Source: Leucobacter denitrificans
GTDB lineage: Bacteria; Actinomycetota; Actinomycetes; Actinomycetales; Microbacteriaceae
DNA: 64,000 nt
Assembly (NCBI RefSeq): GCF_014396385.1
Contig: NZ_CP060716.1
Coordinates: 1,240,001-1,304,000 of the forward strand
Reading direction: 5' to 3'
In this document: piece after piece, positions 44,501 to 52,234 of the stretch
How positions within the stretch are numbered: the first letter of the stretch is position 1
Layout: each line of letters begins with the position of its first letter
Notes under the pieces: model-generated
The model's input: the letters and a program-made list of their open reading frames with translations, nothing else
Databases searched by the model: none
What the model was told of the DNA's origin: nothing
Position numbers and translations under genes: made by a program

Positions 44501-46326
44501 TCCTCGTGGCTTGGTGCGGTCAGCCCAAAGTCAGAGATGTAGTGTGTCTCGCCGCTCGCAAGAGTCAGCGCGTAGGGGCGCTCATCGACCACGTCGACGC
44601 CAAGGTTGGTGAGGATCGGCAGCACGCGCGTCAGCGGATACAGTTCTCGTGACGCGACGGTCAAAAAGCGCTTATTTGGCTCGTCTGGTTCGGGCGGATA
44701 GAGGTGCACCCCAAACTCGCGCTCGGCCATGAGGCCCTCGAGCAGCGCAATGTCTTCGATCGCTTCTTCCGGGGTGACATCTTCTTTGTAGGCCTCGGGA
44801 AACGCGTTGCCGTATTGCGCGAGCAGCCTGGCGGTCTCCTCTTCTCCGTGTGTCCGGTGCAGCGCGTCAACGAGCACCTCGCTCCAGCTCTGGATCGTGG
44901 CCTCGAGCTGCGCCTGCAGTTCTGCCTCAGACACGTCTGGGATTGATGACCCCTTCGGCAGGCGCACAACGAAGTGGACCTGCGCGAGCGGCGAATCACC
45001 GACGCGCGTCGTGTGATCCACCGTCTCTGCGCCGAAGACCTCGCGCAGCAACGCTTCAATTCGCAGCCTCACGACCGTGTTGTAGCGGTCACGCGGCAGG
45101 AATACGAGCGCCGAAACGAAGCGACCGAACTCGTCGCGGCGCAGGAAAATGCGGGCACGGCGGCGCTCACGGAGCCTGCCGACCTCGACTGCGACCTGCA
45201 GCAAATGCTGCGGGCTGTCTTGAAAGAGCTCGTCGCGCGGGTACTGCTCGAGAATCTGCAGCAGATCTTTGCCCGAGTGCGAATTCGACGCGAAACCCGA
45301 CTCGTCGAGCACGGCCTGCACCTTCGTCGAGACGATGGGCAGCGTCATCACGCTCGCAGCATACGCGACCGACGTGAACATGCCGAGAAAGCGTCGCTCG
45401 CCGATCACCTCGCCGGCATCGTTGAACGTGCGCACGCCGACATAGTCAAGGTAGACGTCGCGATGTACCGTCGCTCGAGAGTTTGCCTTGGTCACTGTGA
45501 GCAGGCGTGGATCGCGCGCCGTGCGCGAGGCTTCTGGTCTGAGCTGCGACACCGCTGTTGTTGGTTTGCGCAAGATCCCGAGCCCAGTGTGCGGGAGCGG
45601 CCGGAGCACCTCCTCGCCCGTCTCTCCCTCAAGAAGATATTCGCGGTACCCGAGAAAGGTGAAGTTATCGTCGGCAAGCCAGTTCAAGAACTCAACCGTT
45701 GGACCGACCTCGGCCGGGTCAACCGTCGCGGGGGCATCCGCGCGAAGGTCAGTGACGATCTCAAGACACGCGCGCCGCATATGCTGCCAGTCGCCGACCG
45801 CCGCGTGCACATCAGCGAGCACGTCACCGAGCCGCTCCTCGAGAGCGATCCGCTCCTCATCGGTCGGCACCCGATCCACCTCGAGGTAGATCCACGACTC
45901 GAGGTCACCTCCGTGCGCCTCGATCTCAAGCAACTCGCCGGTGTCCGAGCGCCGCACCGACACCAAGGGGTGCATGAGTAGGTGAACGGTGAGACCCAGT
46001 CGGGCCACGGCCGCAGTAACTGAGTCGACGAGGAAAGGCGCATCGGCAGTACAGATATTCACAATCGTGCGGCGAGAGGTCCACCCGTGCTCGCGAAGGG
46101 TTGGGGTGAACGCCTTGACGAGCGTCTCGCTGGGTTCCCTGCGCTCGGCGAGCGACAGCATCGAGCGGATCGACCCCACCACGTCACGGGGTTCGCGCTC
46201 ATTGAGATCTTCATCGTCGATGAGGGTGAGTAGGTGCTGCACCCCATGTCTAAATTCCGGATCGATCGTCTCAAGCTCTTCGTCAAGCGACGAATGGTTT
46301 GCGTTGGTGTCGTGTGCGCTGCTCAT
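41503..46326 (-). CDS. gdh: NAD-specific glutamate dehydrogenase, large (180-kDa) class
   Basis: The 1,607-residue enzyme interconverts glutamate and 2-oxoglutarate plus ammonia with NAD, mainly in the catabolic direction. The first 650 residues are the regulatory ACT-like region (GFASNSHSGKDLLQILEQYP and others). The catalytic core lies at about 770-1180 and shows KLDCASIPGLPKPHPMAEIW, FGAIARGGLRWSDRREDFRT, TGSKGGFVAKRLPDPA and FTVVGIGDMSGDVFGNGMLR. The C-terminal helical region completes the class. ATG 46326 (MSSAHDTNANH) is preceded by TGAGG; ATG 46341 is an alternative without a ribosome-binding site. It supplies the link between amino-acid breakdown elsewhere in the window and central carbon metabolism. 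Confidence 0.96.
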   Translation of the reverse strand: MSSAHDTNANHSSLDEELETIDPEFRHGVQHLLTLIDDEDLNEREPRDVVGSIRSMLSLAERREPSETLVKAFTPTLREHGWTSRRTIVNICTADAPFLVDSVTAAVARLGLTVHLLMHPLVSVRRSDTGELLEIEAHGGDLESWIYLEVDRVPTDEERIALEERLGDVLADVHAAVGDWQHMRRACLEIVTDLRADAPATVDPAEVGPTVEFLNWLADDNFTFLGYREYLLEGETGEEVLRPLPHTGLGILRKPTTAVSQLRPEASRTARDPRLLTVTKANSRATVHRDVYLDYVGVRTFNDAGEVIGERRFLGMFTSVAYAASVMTLPIVSTKVQAVLDESGFASNSHSGKDLLQILEQYPRDELFQDSPQHLLQVAVEVGRLRERRRARIFLRRDEFGRFVSALVFLPRDRYNTVVRLRIEALLREVFGAETVDHTTRVGDSPLAQVHFVVRLPKGSSIPDVSEAELQAQLEATIQSWSEVLVDALHRTHGEEETARLLAQYGNAFPEAYKEDVTPEEAIEDIALLEGLMAEREFGVHLYPPEPDEPNKRFLTVASRELYPLTRVLPILTNLGVDVVDERPYALTLASGETHYISDFGLTAPSHEDWNDPEWGVEFERAFAAVWTGAAESDSLNALVLFGGLTWRRIVILRAIAMYLRQIGSAFSVEYIDQALIAHPAIAADIVRLFELRFDPDLTGERAEQTRAAHASLKEQLEQVASLDQDRILRSFISIIDATWRTNFFQRDEHGDPKPWVSMKLDCASIPGLPKPHPMAEIWVYSPEVEGVHLRFGAIARGGLRWSDRREDFRTEVLGLVKAQMVKNAVIVPTGSKGGFVAKRLPDPADRPAWLEGGKAAYRTFIRGLLDITDNRVGSEVVPPERVVRHDGDDSYLVVAADKGTASFSDIANGISAEYGFWLDDAFASGGSAGYDHKGMGITARGAWESVKRHFREMGHDTQSEDFTVVGIGDMSGDVFGNGMLRSEHIRLVAAFDHRHVFVDPTPDAASTFVERQRLFNTPGSSWGDFDESLISAGGGVFPLTAKSVKISDEMRDALGLEPSVDSLTPAELKRAVLLAPVDLLWNGAIGTYIKASSETNAEIGDRGNDAVRVNGNELRLRVVGEGGNLGVSQHGRIEAAMHGVRINTDAIDNSAGVGTSDREVNIKILLGAVERDRRLTRDARNELLHSMTDDVGVQVLRDNYEQNVLLGNSRANAAEMLPSHERLIEWLEGRDELDRELEGLPSVTEVNERIAAGRGLTRPEFAVLIAYAKLALKADLASTALAADPWFERTMAEYFPAQIREVYGDDLAAHPLRSEIIVNSVVNSMVNRGGITFAYRAADETGATSEQIALAYVAAREIFDLRGFVEQVEATDNVVSTEVQTKLYLTFRRLLDRATRWFVQHRSESIDIGAEVELFADSVSQLAPQLGSLQQGVERERFDAEKAEFVEAGVPEELAQRGAGLLDSLALLDIIEQSRVRGWSIDEVAGVYFATSSRVHIDELLARVTVLPQDDRWGSLARAAMRDDLYAVMSELTASAIERTAGGDAAVVDPVARVDAWIAGGGPAAARALDEAAAAAGAGEETGLATLSVALRRLRSLVRQSPSMRQ

Positions 46327-46341
46327 GAACCTCAGTCCCAT

Positions 46342-46698
46342 CAGGCGTCCCAGCGAGTCACCGTCGACTCGTGATCCCAGCGTAGCCCCGTAGAACTATT
46401 TCATCTAGCGCCCGCCACCTCCCCCTCGGTCACCAATCACAAGCCACCAACCGAATGGCCCGCGATCCACACCCTCTGGCCAGCACGGTTGGGTTGTCAG
46501 TTTGGTGCGCGATCCACACTTTTAGCGCACCGAAGTGACAACTCAACGGCAGAGTGCCACTCAGCTAGGAAGTATCGAGCGACCCGGCGAACCCGCCCTG
46601 CCGTCCACAACGTTGAAACTAGCGATAATCGCGCAAATTATTCATATTCGGCACTTAGTGCTCGGGTTCAGAACGCCACGTTGCATCAGAATTGCCCA
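46342..46698. other. Intergenic region with a hairpin, left of the AbiEi/DUF559 gene
   Basis: About 357 bp between two divergent genes. It holds the upstream region of gdh, two copies of GCGATCCACAC, a long inverted repeat (46488-46547), then an AT-richer 130 bp running to the AbiEi-like start. No gene is supported here. Confidence 0.6.
46488..46547. repeat. Hairpin repeat A beside the AbiEi/DUF559 gene
   Basis: Arms of 23 nt (46488-46510 and 46525-46547) pair at 20 positions around a 14-nt loop that holds GATCCAC. The arm core GTTGTCA.TT.GGTGC is shared with the hairpin at 47671-47728, on the other side of the gene. Confidence 0.75.
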
Positions 46699-47661
46699 AT
46701 GCCCATGACCCCCCGATCCCTCTCCAAGCATCTCGGCCCAGGGTTCTCGACGGCACAGGCAAGAGCAGCGGGAGTCGGCTCACGCCGTCTTGCGCGCGAT
46801 GATGTTCGCCGGATCGCGCAAGGCCTCTACATTCGGCAAACCCACGATGCACAGGAACAGGGGCACCCTGCAGAGTGGTGGCGCGAGAGACAGCGCGCCC
46901 GCGCAATTGCGGTAGCTGATTCAATCGGGCCGAACCACTTCTTTGCACGCCGCACTGCCGCGGCACTCTGGGGGCTCCCGGTCCCACCGAGTAAATCCGA
47001 CGTTCTCGAGGTGTGCGCGTATTACCCACATCGGTCAACGAGACGAACCGGCATCAGTTCGAGTCAGGTTCGACCACATCTTGTAAACGTGGTCGAACGA
47101 AAACATGTGCGGCTCACCGACCCGGCAACGACCTGGGCGATGCTCGCGGGCGCTCTAGATCGGGCCGATGCGATCGCGCTTGGTGATGCAGTGATCCGCC
47201 GCGTGAGAATTCCAGGCACTCAGCGACTCGAGCGACCGCCGCTCGCAACCCTGAATGATCTCGAGCAGATACTCGAGGCGGGTCGACGAGAGCACGCCGC
47301 AGTACTTCGACAATTACTGCCGCTCCTGAGCACGTCAAGTGCGTCTGCTCCCGAGAGTCATCTACGTATGAAAATGCTTGAATGGGGTCTCCCTGTGCCT
47401 GTGCTAGATCACGACGTATATGACGAACGAGGGCGTTTGCTCGGGTGCAGTGAATTCGCCTTCCCTACACAAAAGCTCGCTGTGGAGTACGAAGGTCGGC
47501 ACCATCTCACGAGCTCGCATCAATGGAATCGTGACATCCAGAAGTATCGCGACTATGCCGATGCTGGGTGGGAAGTTCTGCAGGTGACCTCGGCACTGCT
47601 CTATCGACGCAGTGACGAACTCAAACGCCAACTTAGCGCGGCTCTGGCTCGCCGAAGTTGA
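46699..47661 (+). CDS. AbiEi-antitoxin-like / DUF559-type protein
   Basis: The product of about 320 residues has an N-terminal helical domain (LSKHLGPGFSTAQARAAGVG, DVRRIAQGLYIRQ) like AbiEi antitoxin winged helices, a middle LWGLPVPP region, and a C-terminal restriction-endonuclease-like fold: LAVEYEGRHHLTSSHQWNRD with IQKYRDYADAGWEVLQVTS. The E-x-GxxH and W-xRD-xxK pattern is that of DUF559/Vsr-like nucleases. No toxin gene is adjacent. ATG 46699 or 46705 may start it; CAGAAT 6 nt before 46699 suggests leaderless expression. Two related hairpins flank the gene, which may mark a small mobile cassette. Confidence 0.7.
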   Translation: MPMTPRSLSKHLGPGFSTAQARAAGVGSRRLARDDVRRIAQGLYIRQTHDAQEQGHPAEWWRERQRARAIAVADSIGPNHFFARRTAAALWGLPVPPSKSDVLEVCAYYPHRSTRRTGISSSQVRPHLVNVVERKHVRLTDPATTWAMLAGALDRADAIALGDAVIRRVRIPGTQRLERPPLATLNDLEQILEAGRREHAAVLRQLLPLLSTSSASAPESHLRMKMLEWGLPVPVLDHDVYDERGRLLGCSEFAFPTQKLAVEYEGRHHLTSSHQWNRDIQKYRDYADAGWEVLQVTSALLYRRSDELKRQLSAALARRS

Positions 47662-47670
47662 TTAGCCTCA

Positions 47671-47728
47671 CTCAGTTGTCACTTTGGTGCCTCATTTCGG
47701 TGGATCGTGCACCAAAGTGCCAACTGAG
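47671..47728. repeat. Hairpin repeat B beside the AbiEi/DUF559 gene
   Basis: CTCAGTTGTCACTTTGGTGC (47671-47690) pairs with 47709-47728 at 19 of 20 positions; the 18-nt loop again holds GTGGATC. It is related in sequence to hairpin A. It may also end transcription from both convergent genes. Confidence 0.75.
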
Positions 47729-47787
47729 CTCCGGGTGGGTGGAGAAGGGATACCGGCGGCAAAGGTTGCAAGTAGAGATGGTTGCAG

Positions 47788-49479
47788 TTACCGGCCCGTT
47801 GGCGCGGAAAGCCTAAACCCCATCCCCCGCCGAGTGACGCACCTCCCCTCAACGACGGTGAGCCGCACCTTCGTGTCGAGCAGCGCTTCGGGCGCATCAG
47901 CGAGGGGGTTTGCGTCGAGCACGACGAAGTTGGCGAGAGCCCCAGGCACCAGGGCCCCAACCTCCTCCTCCGCGCGGGTCGCCCACGCGCCTCCGTAGGT
48001 CATCGCCTCGAGAGCATCGGCGGGCGTGAACACGCGCTCGGGTGCGTAGGCCCGGCGATCCCGCTCGAGCACCGACCTCGCGGTCATCGCGATGAACAGG
48101 TTGTGTGGCGCCTCGTGCGGTGCGGTTGGCGCATCGGTTCCGAGCGCCATGTGCACGCCCGCATTCCGAAACTCGTGCCACGGAAACCCACGCTCAGCAC
48201 GCTCGTCACCGAGCATCGCGAGCCAGTTATCCATGATCGCGGGGTCGCAGTGCACGGGCTGCATCGACGCGGTAATTCCAAGGCGCGCCATATTGTGGAT
48301 CGTCTCGCTGGTCACCGACTCAAGGTGCTCGATGCGGGGGCGGCGGTCAGCACGCGGCCCGTTCTCTCTTTCGCAGGCCTCGACGAGTTCGAGCGCGAGC
48401 TCGCTCGCCGCGTCACCGATCGCGTGGATTGCAAGCTGCAGACCGAGCGAGTCCGCGGCAACTGCGGCAGCGATCGCGTCTTCGCGAGGCCAGATCGGCT
48501 CAGCGTTTGACCCGTTGGCGTACGGTGCACGCATGGCCGCGGTGCAGGCGTCGATGACGCCGTCGAGAATGAACTTCACTCCCGCGATGCGCAGCGTGCC
48601 GGCGGAATCCTGCCCCTCGCAGCGCGCGGCGAGGCGGTCCCTCCACTCGGCGGCGCGCTCGACCTGAGCCCGGTCGGTCCCAGGAGCCCCGCTCGGCTGC
48701 AAGATCACGTGAGCGGTCATCGCGAACGGCAGCCGCCCGTCGCGGTCGAGCATACGCTCGAAGGCAGCGAGGTCGGCCTCGTTCAACGCCATCTCGGTCG
48801 CGGTCGTCACCCCGGTTTCGATATAGGCACGAAACGCGTTCTGCAGGTACCGGTCGCGATCCGCCTCGGTTGCCGACTCTTCAATGTACGGCCACGCGTG
48901 CTGCATCGCGGCAGTCTCGAGCAGAAACCCGGTCGCCTTACCCTGAGCGTCACGGCGAATCTCCCCGCCAATCGGGTCGGGTGTCTCGTCGGTGATGCCG
49001 ATCGCGTCGAGCGCCGCGCTGTTCACCCACGCGGAGTGCAGGTCGTTCGCGTCGAGTACGACGGGTACATCGACGACCGCCTCGTCGAGCATCGCGGCCG
49101 TCGGATCCGCACCAGCGAGCGCCTCAAACCGCCAGCTGATGCCGAGGATCTGGCGAGCCTCTGGGTTCGCGTCCCGAGCCGCGCGAAGCCGCGACTGAAT
49201 CTCGGCCACGCTCTCGCAGTCGCGCAGTTGCACCTTTTCGACGGCCTGGCCGAGCATGAGCATGTGCGTGTGCGACTCGACGAACCCGGGTGCGACGAAG
49301 ACGTTGCCGAGATCCACTATCGACGCTTCGGCACCCGCCGCGGCAGCGACCTCATCAGCCGAGCCGACCGCGAGCACACGCCCGTCGCGCACGGCGACCG
49401 CCTCAGCGAGTGGATTGCCAGCGCGCCCAGTAAATACGGTGTCGGCGCGGTAGATGGTGGTGGTCACAGCGCTGCTCAT
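47788..49479 (-). CDS. YtcJ-type metal-dependent amidohydrolase
   Basis: The 563-residue protein has the composite-domain start IYRADTVFTGRAGNPLAEAV and the metal motif VAPGFVESHTHMLMLGQ near residue 68. Later come RRPRIEHLESVTSETI and the C-terminal PGALANFVVLDANPL. The enzyme probably hydrolyses an amide or cyclic amide in the cytoplasm. It is a paralogue of the island enzyme at 26225-27868, but belongs to a different context. Its ATG overlaps the stop of the upstream MFS transporter gene (TGATG at 49477-49481), so import and hydrolysis of one compound are probably linked, under the divergent TetR regulator. Confidence 0.88.
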   Translation of the reverse strand: MSSAVTTTIYRADTVFTGRAGNPLAEAVAVRDGRVLAVGSADEVAAAAGAEASIVDLGNVFVAPGFVESHTHMLMLGQAVEKVQLRDCESVAEIQSRLRAARDANPEARQILGISWRFEALAGADPTAAMLDEAVVDVPVVLDANDLHSAWVNSAALDAIGITDETPDPIGGEIRRDAQGKATGFLLETAAMQHAWPYIEESATEADRDRYLQNAFRAYIETGVTTATEMALNEADLAAFERMLDRDGRLPFAMTAHVILQPSGAPGTDRAQVERAAEWRDRLAARCEGQDSAGTLRIAGVKFILDGVIDACTAAMRAPYANGSNAEPIWPREDAIAAAVAADSLGLQLAIHAIGDAASELALELVEACERENGPRADRRPRIEHLESVTSETIHNMARLGITASMQPVHCDPAIMDNWLAMLGDERAERGFPWHEFRNAGVHMALGTDAPTAPHEAPHNLFIAMTARSVLERDRRAYAPERVFTPADALEAMTYGGAWATRAEEEVGALVPGALANFVVLDANPLADAPEALLDTKVRLTVVEGRCVTRRGMGFRLSAPTGR

Positions 49480-50720
49480 CACGATGTCGCCCCCTGACGA
49501 GCAAGTGCCTTCTCGGCTCCAATTGACACACGAGCGACCCAGACCGCAGGAACGATCGCGATGAAGCTCACAATGCCCATGAGCACGCCGAAGGTCGGAA
49601 TGCCGACGGCGTCGATGATCCACGCACCGATGATCGGGGCAAAGCTCGAACCGACGAGGTACGCACCGATGAGTGGCGCCGACCAGCGACCGCGGGCGTC
49701 GAGTCCTGCGGCGGTCGCGAGGAAGAGCACGAACGCGAAACCGTAGATGGTGTTCACGACGATGATGAGCGCGGCGAGCGTGGAGGGGTCGGTGGCGAGA
49801 CCGATCCACATCTTGACGGCACCGCCGAGTACGAGCGCAATAACCAGCGGAACAGCGCGACCCATGCGGTTGCCGAAGACGGTCACAATGATCATTGCGA
49901 TTGCGCCGCCACCGGCCGCGGCGCTGAGCGCGAAGCCGAGGGCCGCGGGATCGAGCCCGACGTTGTCGCCGAGGACCGAGGTGAGCGTCCAGACCGCATC
50001 TTCGCTCGCGCCCCAGACTGGGAACAGCACGAGCAGCACTATGCCAGCAATGGTGATGCGGCGCGGCTCGGCGATTTTCAATGACTGGGTGACCTCGACG
50101 GGCTCGGCATAATCTGGCGCGTTGGGAAGCCAGGCAGCGAGTACCAGCCCAATGAGCGAGAGCACCGCGAGTGCACCGAACACGCTGATTTGGCTCAGGC
50201 CAATGATGGGAATGATCGCGAGCACGATCATCACGAGCACGCGGTTGACGACACCGCTCGTGGCGCTCACGCGGTTCGGGTTGCGGATCGCCGCGATCGC
50301 AGCGCCAGACGCTGCAATCGCGGTTCCAACGCCCGCCCCACCGATGATGAAGCTCGCGACAACAACCGCGGGCCCCGTCAGCATCGCGGCGACCGCGAAG
50401 CCGAGAGTCGCGACAACGAGACCAGCTGCGGCGAGCGCCCGCCGGTGCGCGCCTGCTGCGAGGCGTGCGGTGCCGAGGCCGACGACTGCCGAGGCGAGAA
50501 GTGCCCAGGTGAGGATGTTGCCCGATTCAACGATGTCGAACCCGAGTTCGCCGAGCACACTCATGATGAGCGGGGCGAGGTTCGCCATCATGAGGCCTGC
50601 GAGCGAGAGCATAAAGGTGGCGCTGCCGTTTTTCCACCCGAGGGGAACGCGCGGATCGTGCGGCGCGGGCGTGGAATTTGGCGCTGGCACGTGGCCGAGC
50701 GCGGTGGCGGGGGTCGTCAT
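49479..50720 (-). CDS. MFS transporter paired with the amidohydrolase
   Basis: The 413-residue protein has 12 hydrophobic segments in two six-helix halves with a central loop (about 185-220). The N-terminus is Pro-rich (GHVPAPNSTPAPHDPRVPLG) before WKNGSATFMLSLAGLMMANL. No substrate-specific motif is recognisable. It is translationally coupled to the amidohydrolase and divergent from the TetR gene at 50840, with an operator-like palindrome between them. Confidence 0.85.
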   Translation of the reverse strand: MTTPATALGHVPAPNSTPAPHDPRVPLGWKNGSATFMLSLAGLMMANLAPLIMSVLGELGFDIVESGNILTWALLASAVVGLGTARLAAGAHRRALAAAGLVVATLGFAVAAMLTGPAVVVASFIIGGAGVGTAIAASGAAIAAIRNPNRVSATSGVVNRVLVMIVLAIIPIIGLSQISVFGALAVLSLIGLVLAAWLPNAPDYAEPVEVTQSLKIAEPRRITIAGIVLLVLFPVWGASEDAVWTLTSVLGDNVGLDPAALGFALSAAAGGGAIAMIIVTVFGNRMGRAVPLVIALVLGGAVKMWIGLATDPSTLAALIIVVNTIYGFAFVLFLATAAGLDARGRWSAPLIGAYLVGSSFAPIIGAWIIDAVGIPTFGVLMGIVSFIAIVPAVWVARVSIGAEKALARQGATS

Positions 50721-50762
50721 GAGGCATCCTCTCTGATGACTGCGAAACTATCTGCAGCGATT

Positions 50763-50781
50763 AACCGAAACAATTTCGGTT
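50763..50781. promoter_or_regulatory. Palindrome, predicted TetR operator
   Basis: AACCGAAA-CAA-TTTCGGTT: perfect 8-bp arms with a 3-nt centre, in the divergent gap between the MFS and TetR genes. A TATGAT (50788-50793) right next to it could be the -10 box of the regulator gene. Confidence 0.65.
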
Positions 50782-50839
50782 TACGAGTATGATGCACTTG
50801 AGAGATCGAATTTGTCAACATCTCGTCATCGGAGACCCT

Positions 50840-51460
50840 GTGGCCAGACCCAAAGCACCGCTGCTCAGCCGAGAGATTATCGCGCGCGCCGCCATCGAGC
50901 TTGTCGAAGAGGGGCACGAACTGCAGGTTGTACCGCTCGCCGAGCGCCTTGGAGTAAGCACGTCATCGCTGTATCACCACGTGGAGGGGCGGGTGGGCAT
51001 CGTTCACGCAATCCGCGAAGTGCTCGGCGAGGAGTACTCGCTCACTCCCGTGCCCTCCTCTTCTTGGGAGGAGACGGTGCGCAAGTCGACCCACACGCTG
51101 TGGCGGCTTTACGGGGATCACCCGAAGGTCATGCCGCTCCTGCTCAGCGTCGTGATCACCGAGCCCACCACCGTCGACTTCTACACCCTCATCATCGACG
51201 CGCTCGACGAGGCCGGAATTCCCGAGGACGAACAGCTGAGCACCGTCGAGATGCTCGACGCCTTCGCGTTCGGCGTGGCGCTTGACGCGCTCTCACCAGA
51301 CCTCATCTTCGAGCCCAGCGGTGAGCACGAGCGCCTGAATCGGCTCATCCGGAAACACCCGTCGGGCCGCGAGCGCAATGCGCTACTCTTCGAACGCGGT
51401 CTCGACGTCATCGTGCTCGGAATTCGTGAGCGCGCGAGGCTCGCGGCTCTGGGCGCGTAA
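50840..51460 (+). CDS. TetR-family regulator of the MFS-amidohydrolase operon
   Basis: The 206-residue regulator starts at GTG 50840 (MARPKAPLLSREIIARAAIE) with GGAG 5 nt upstream; the reading frame continues back to 50789 without a ribosome-binding site. The N-terminal TetR helix-turn-helix is VVPLAERLGVSTSSLYHHVE. The C-terminal ligand domain is all-helical (TetR_C type). Its divergent position and the palindrome at 50763 point to control of the MFS-amidohydrolase pair and of itself. Confidence 0.87.
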   Translation: MARPKAPLLSREIIARAAIELVEEGHELQVVPLAERLGVSTSSLYHHVEGRVGIVHAIREVLGEEYSLTPVPSSSWEETVRKSTHTLWRLYGDHPKVMPLLLSVVITEPTTVDFYTLIIDALDEAGIPEDEQLSTVEMLDAFAFGVALDALSPDLIFEPSGEHERLNRLIRKHPSGRERNALLFERGLDVIVLGIRERARLAALGA

Positions 51461-51518
51461 AACACCAAGCACCGCGACACGGGTCAACTCGACGCAACGC
51501 CAAGCATCGCGACAGGCC

Positions 51519-52130
51519 TCAATCCGACGCCACGCCGAGCATGGCGTCGACCGCCCGCAGCATGAGATCCACACGGTTCTCGTCATCTTGCCAACCGACG
51601 AGTGAGTGGGCACCGACGCCGTCGATCATGCCGAGCAGCTGCCCGGCGACAGCGAGCGGATCGGCGACCCGATACACCCCCGCCGCCTCGCCAGCCTCAA
51701 TGAGGTTTGCGAGTAGCGCCCGCCACGCATCCATCTGAGCGCGCACGCGTGCCGCGAGTTCTGCGTTCTCTCGGCCGAGCACCCACGACTCCACCCAGAC
51801 CCGAGTGACTTCTGTACGCGAACCGTCGAGCACCGACTTGAGAAGCTCAGGGAGTGCCCGCCCAGGCTCACGAACTTGCGAGGCGAGTTCTGTCACCTCA
51901 CCGAGCTCCGATCCGACGATCCGCTCAAATGTGTTGGCAACCAAGAGGTCCATGCTCTCTGCATGGTGAAGCACGAGGGTTGGCGCGATTCCGATCCGCG
52001 CCCCGACTGCGCGCATGGTCACACTAGACAGCCCCGATTCACGCGCAATGGACTCGGCTGTGGAGGCAATCTCGGCGCGCCGCTCAGCCGCCGACTTGCG
52101 GGTCGTGCGGGCTGCGGCTCTTGACGGCAT
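51519..52130 (-). CDS. TetR-family regulator next to agmatine deiminase
   Basis: The 203-residue regulator has a basic N-terminus (MPSRAAARTTRKSAAERRAE), the TetR helix-turn-helix SGLSSVTMRAVGARIGIAPT with LVLHHAESMD, and a helical C-terminal domain with conserved Trp residues (TRVWVESWVLGR). A GTG at 52175 would add 15 residues but would cover the palindrome at 52167-52184, so ATG 52130 is preferred. Divergent from aguA; probably represses it, with agmatine or a relative as inducer. Confidence 0.85.
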   Translation of the reverse strand: MPSRAAARTTRKSAAERRAEIASTAESIARESGLSSVTMRAVGARIGIAPTLVLHHAESMDLLVANTFERIVGSELGEVTELASQVREPGRALPELLKSVLDGSRTEVTRVWVESWVLGRENAELAARVRAQMDAWRALLANLIEAGEAAGVYRVADPLAVAGQLLGMIDGVGAHSLVGWQDDENRVDLMLRAVDAMLGVASD

Positions 52131-52166
52131 GCGGATCCATTCGGTACATTTGCGAGCAATCTCACT

Positions 52167-52184
52167 GTTGATCACTTGATCAAC
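52167..52184. promoter_or_regulatory. Palindrome, predicted TetR operator for the agmatine deiminase operon
   Basis: GTTGATCA-CT-TGATCAAC: perfect 8-bp arms, 2-nt centre, 51 nt before the aguA start and 37 nt before the TetR ATG. Confidence 0.7.
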
Positions 52185-52234
52185 AACTCTATCCAGTAGC
52201 GACTCCCACGGCTACCGACGAACGGAAGACACAC

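Noticed and set aside
44974..45981. Plus-strand frame of 335 codons inside gdh
   Set aside because: Antisense to well-conserved glutamate dehydrogenase coding sequence; no domain, no ribosome-binding site.
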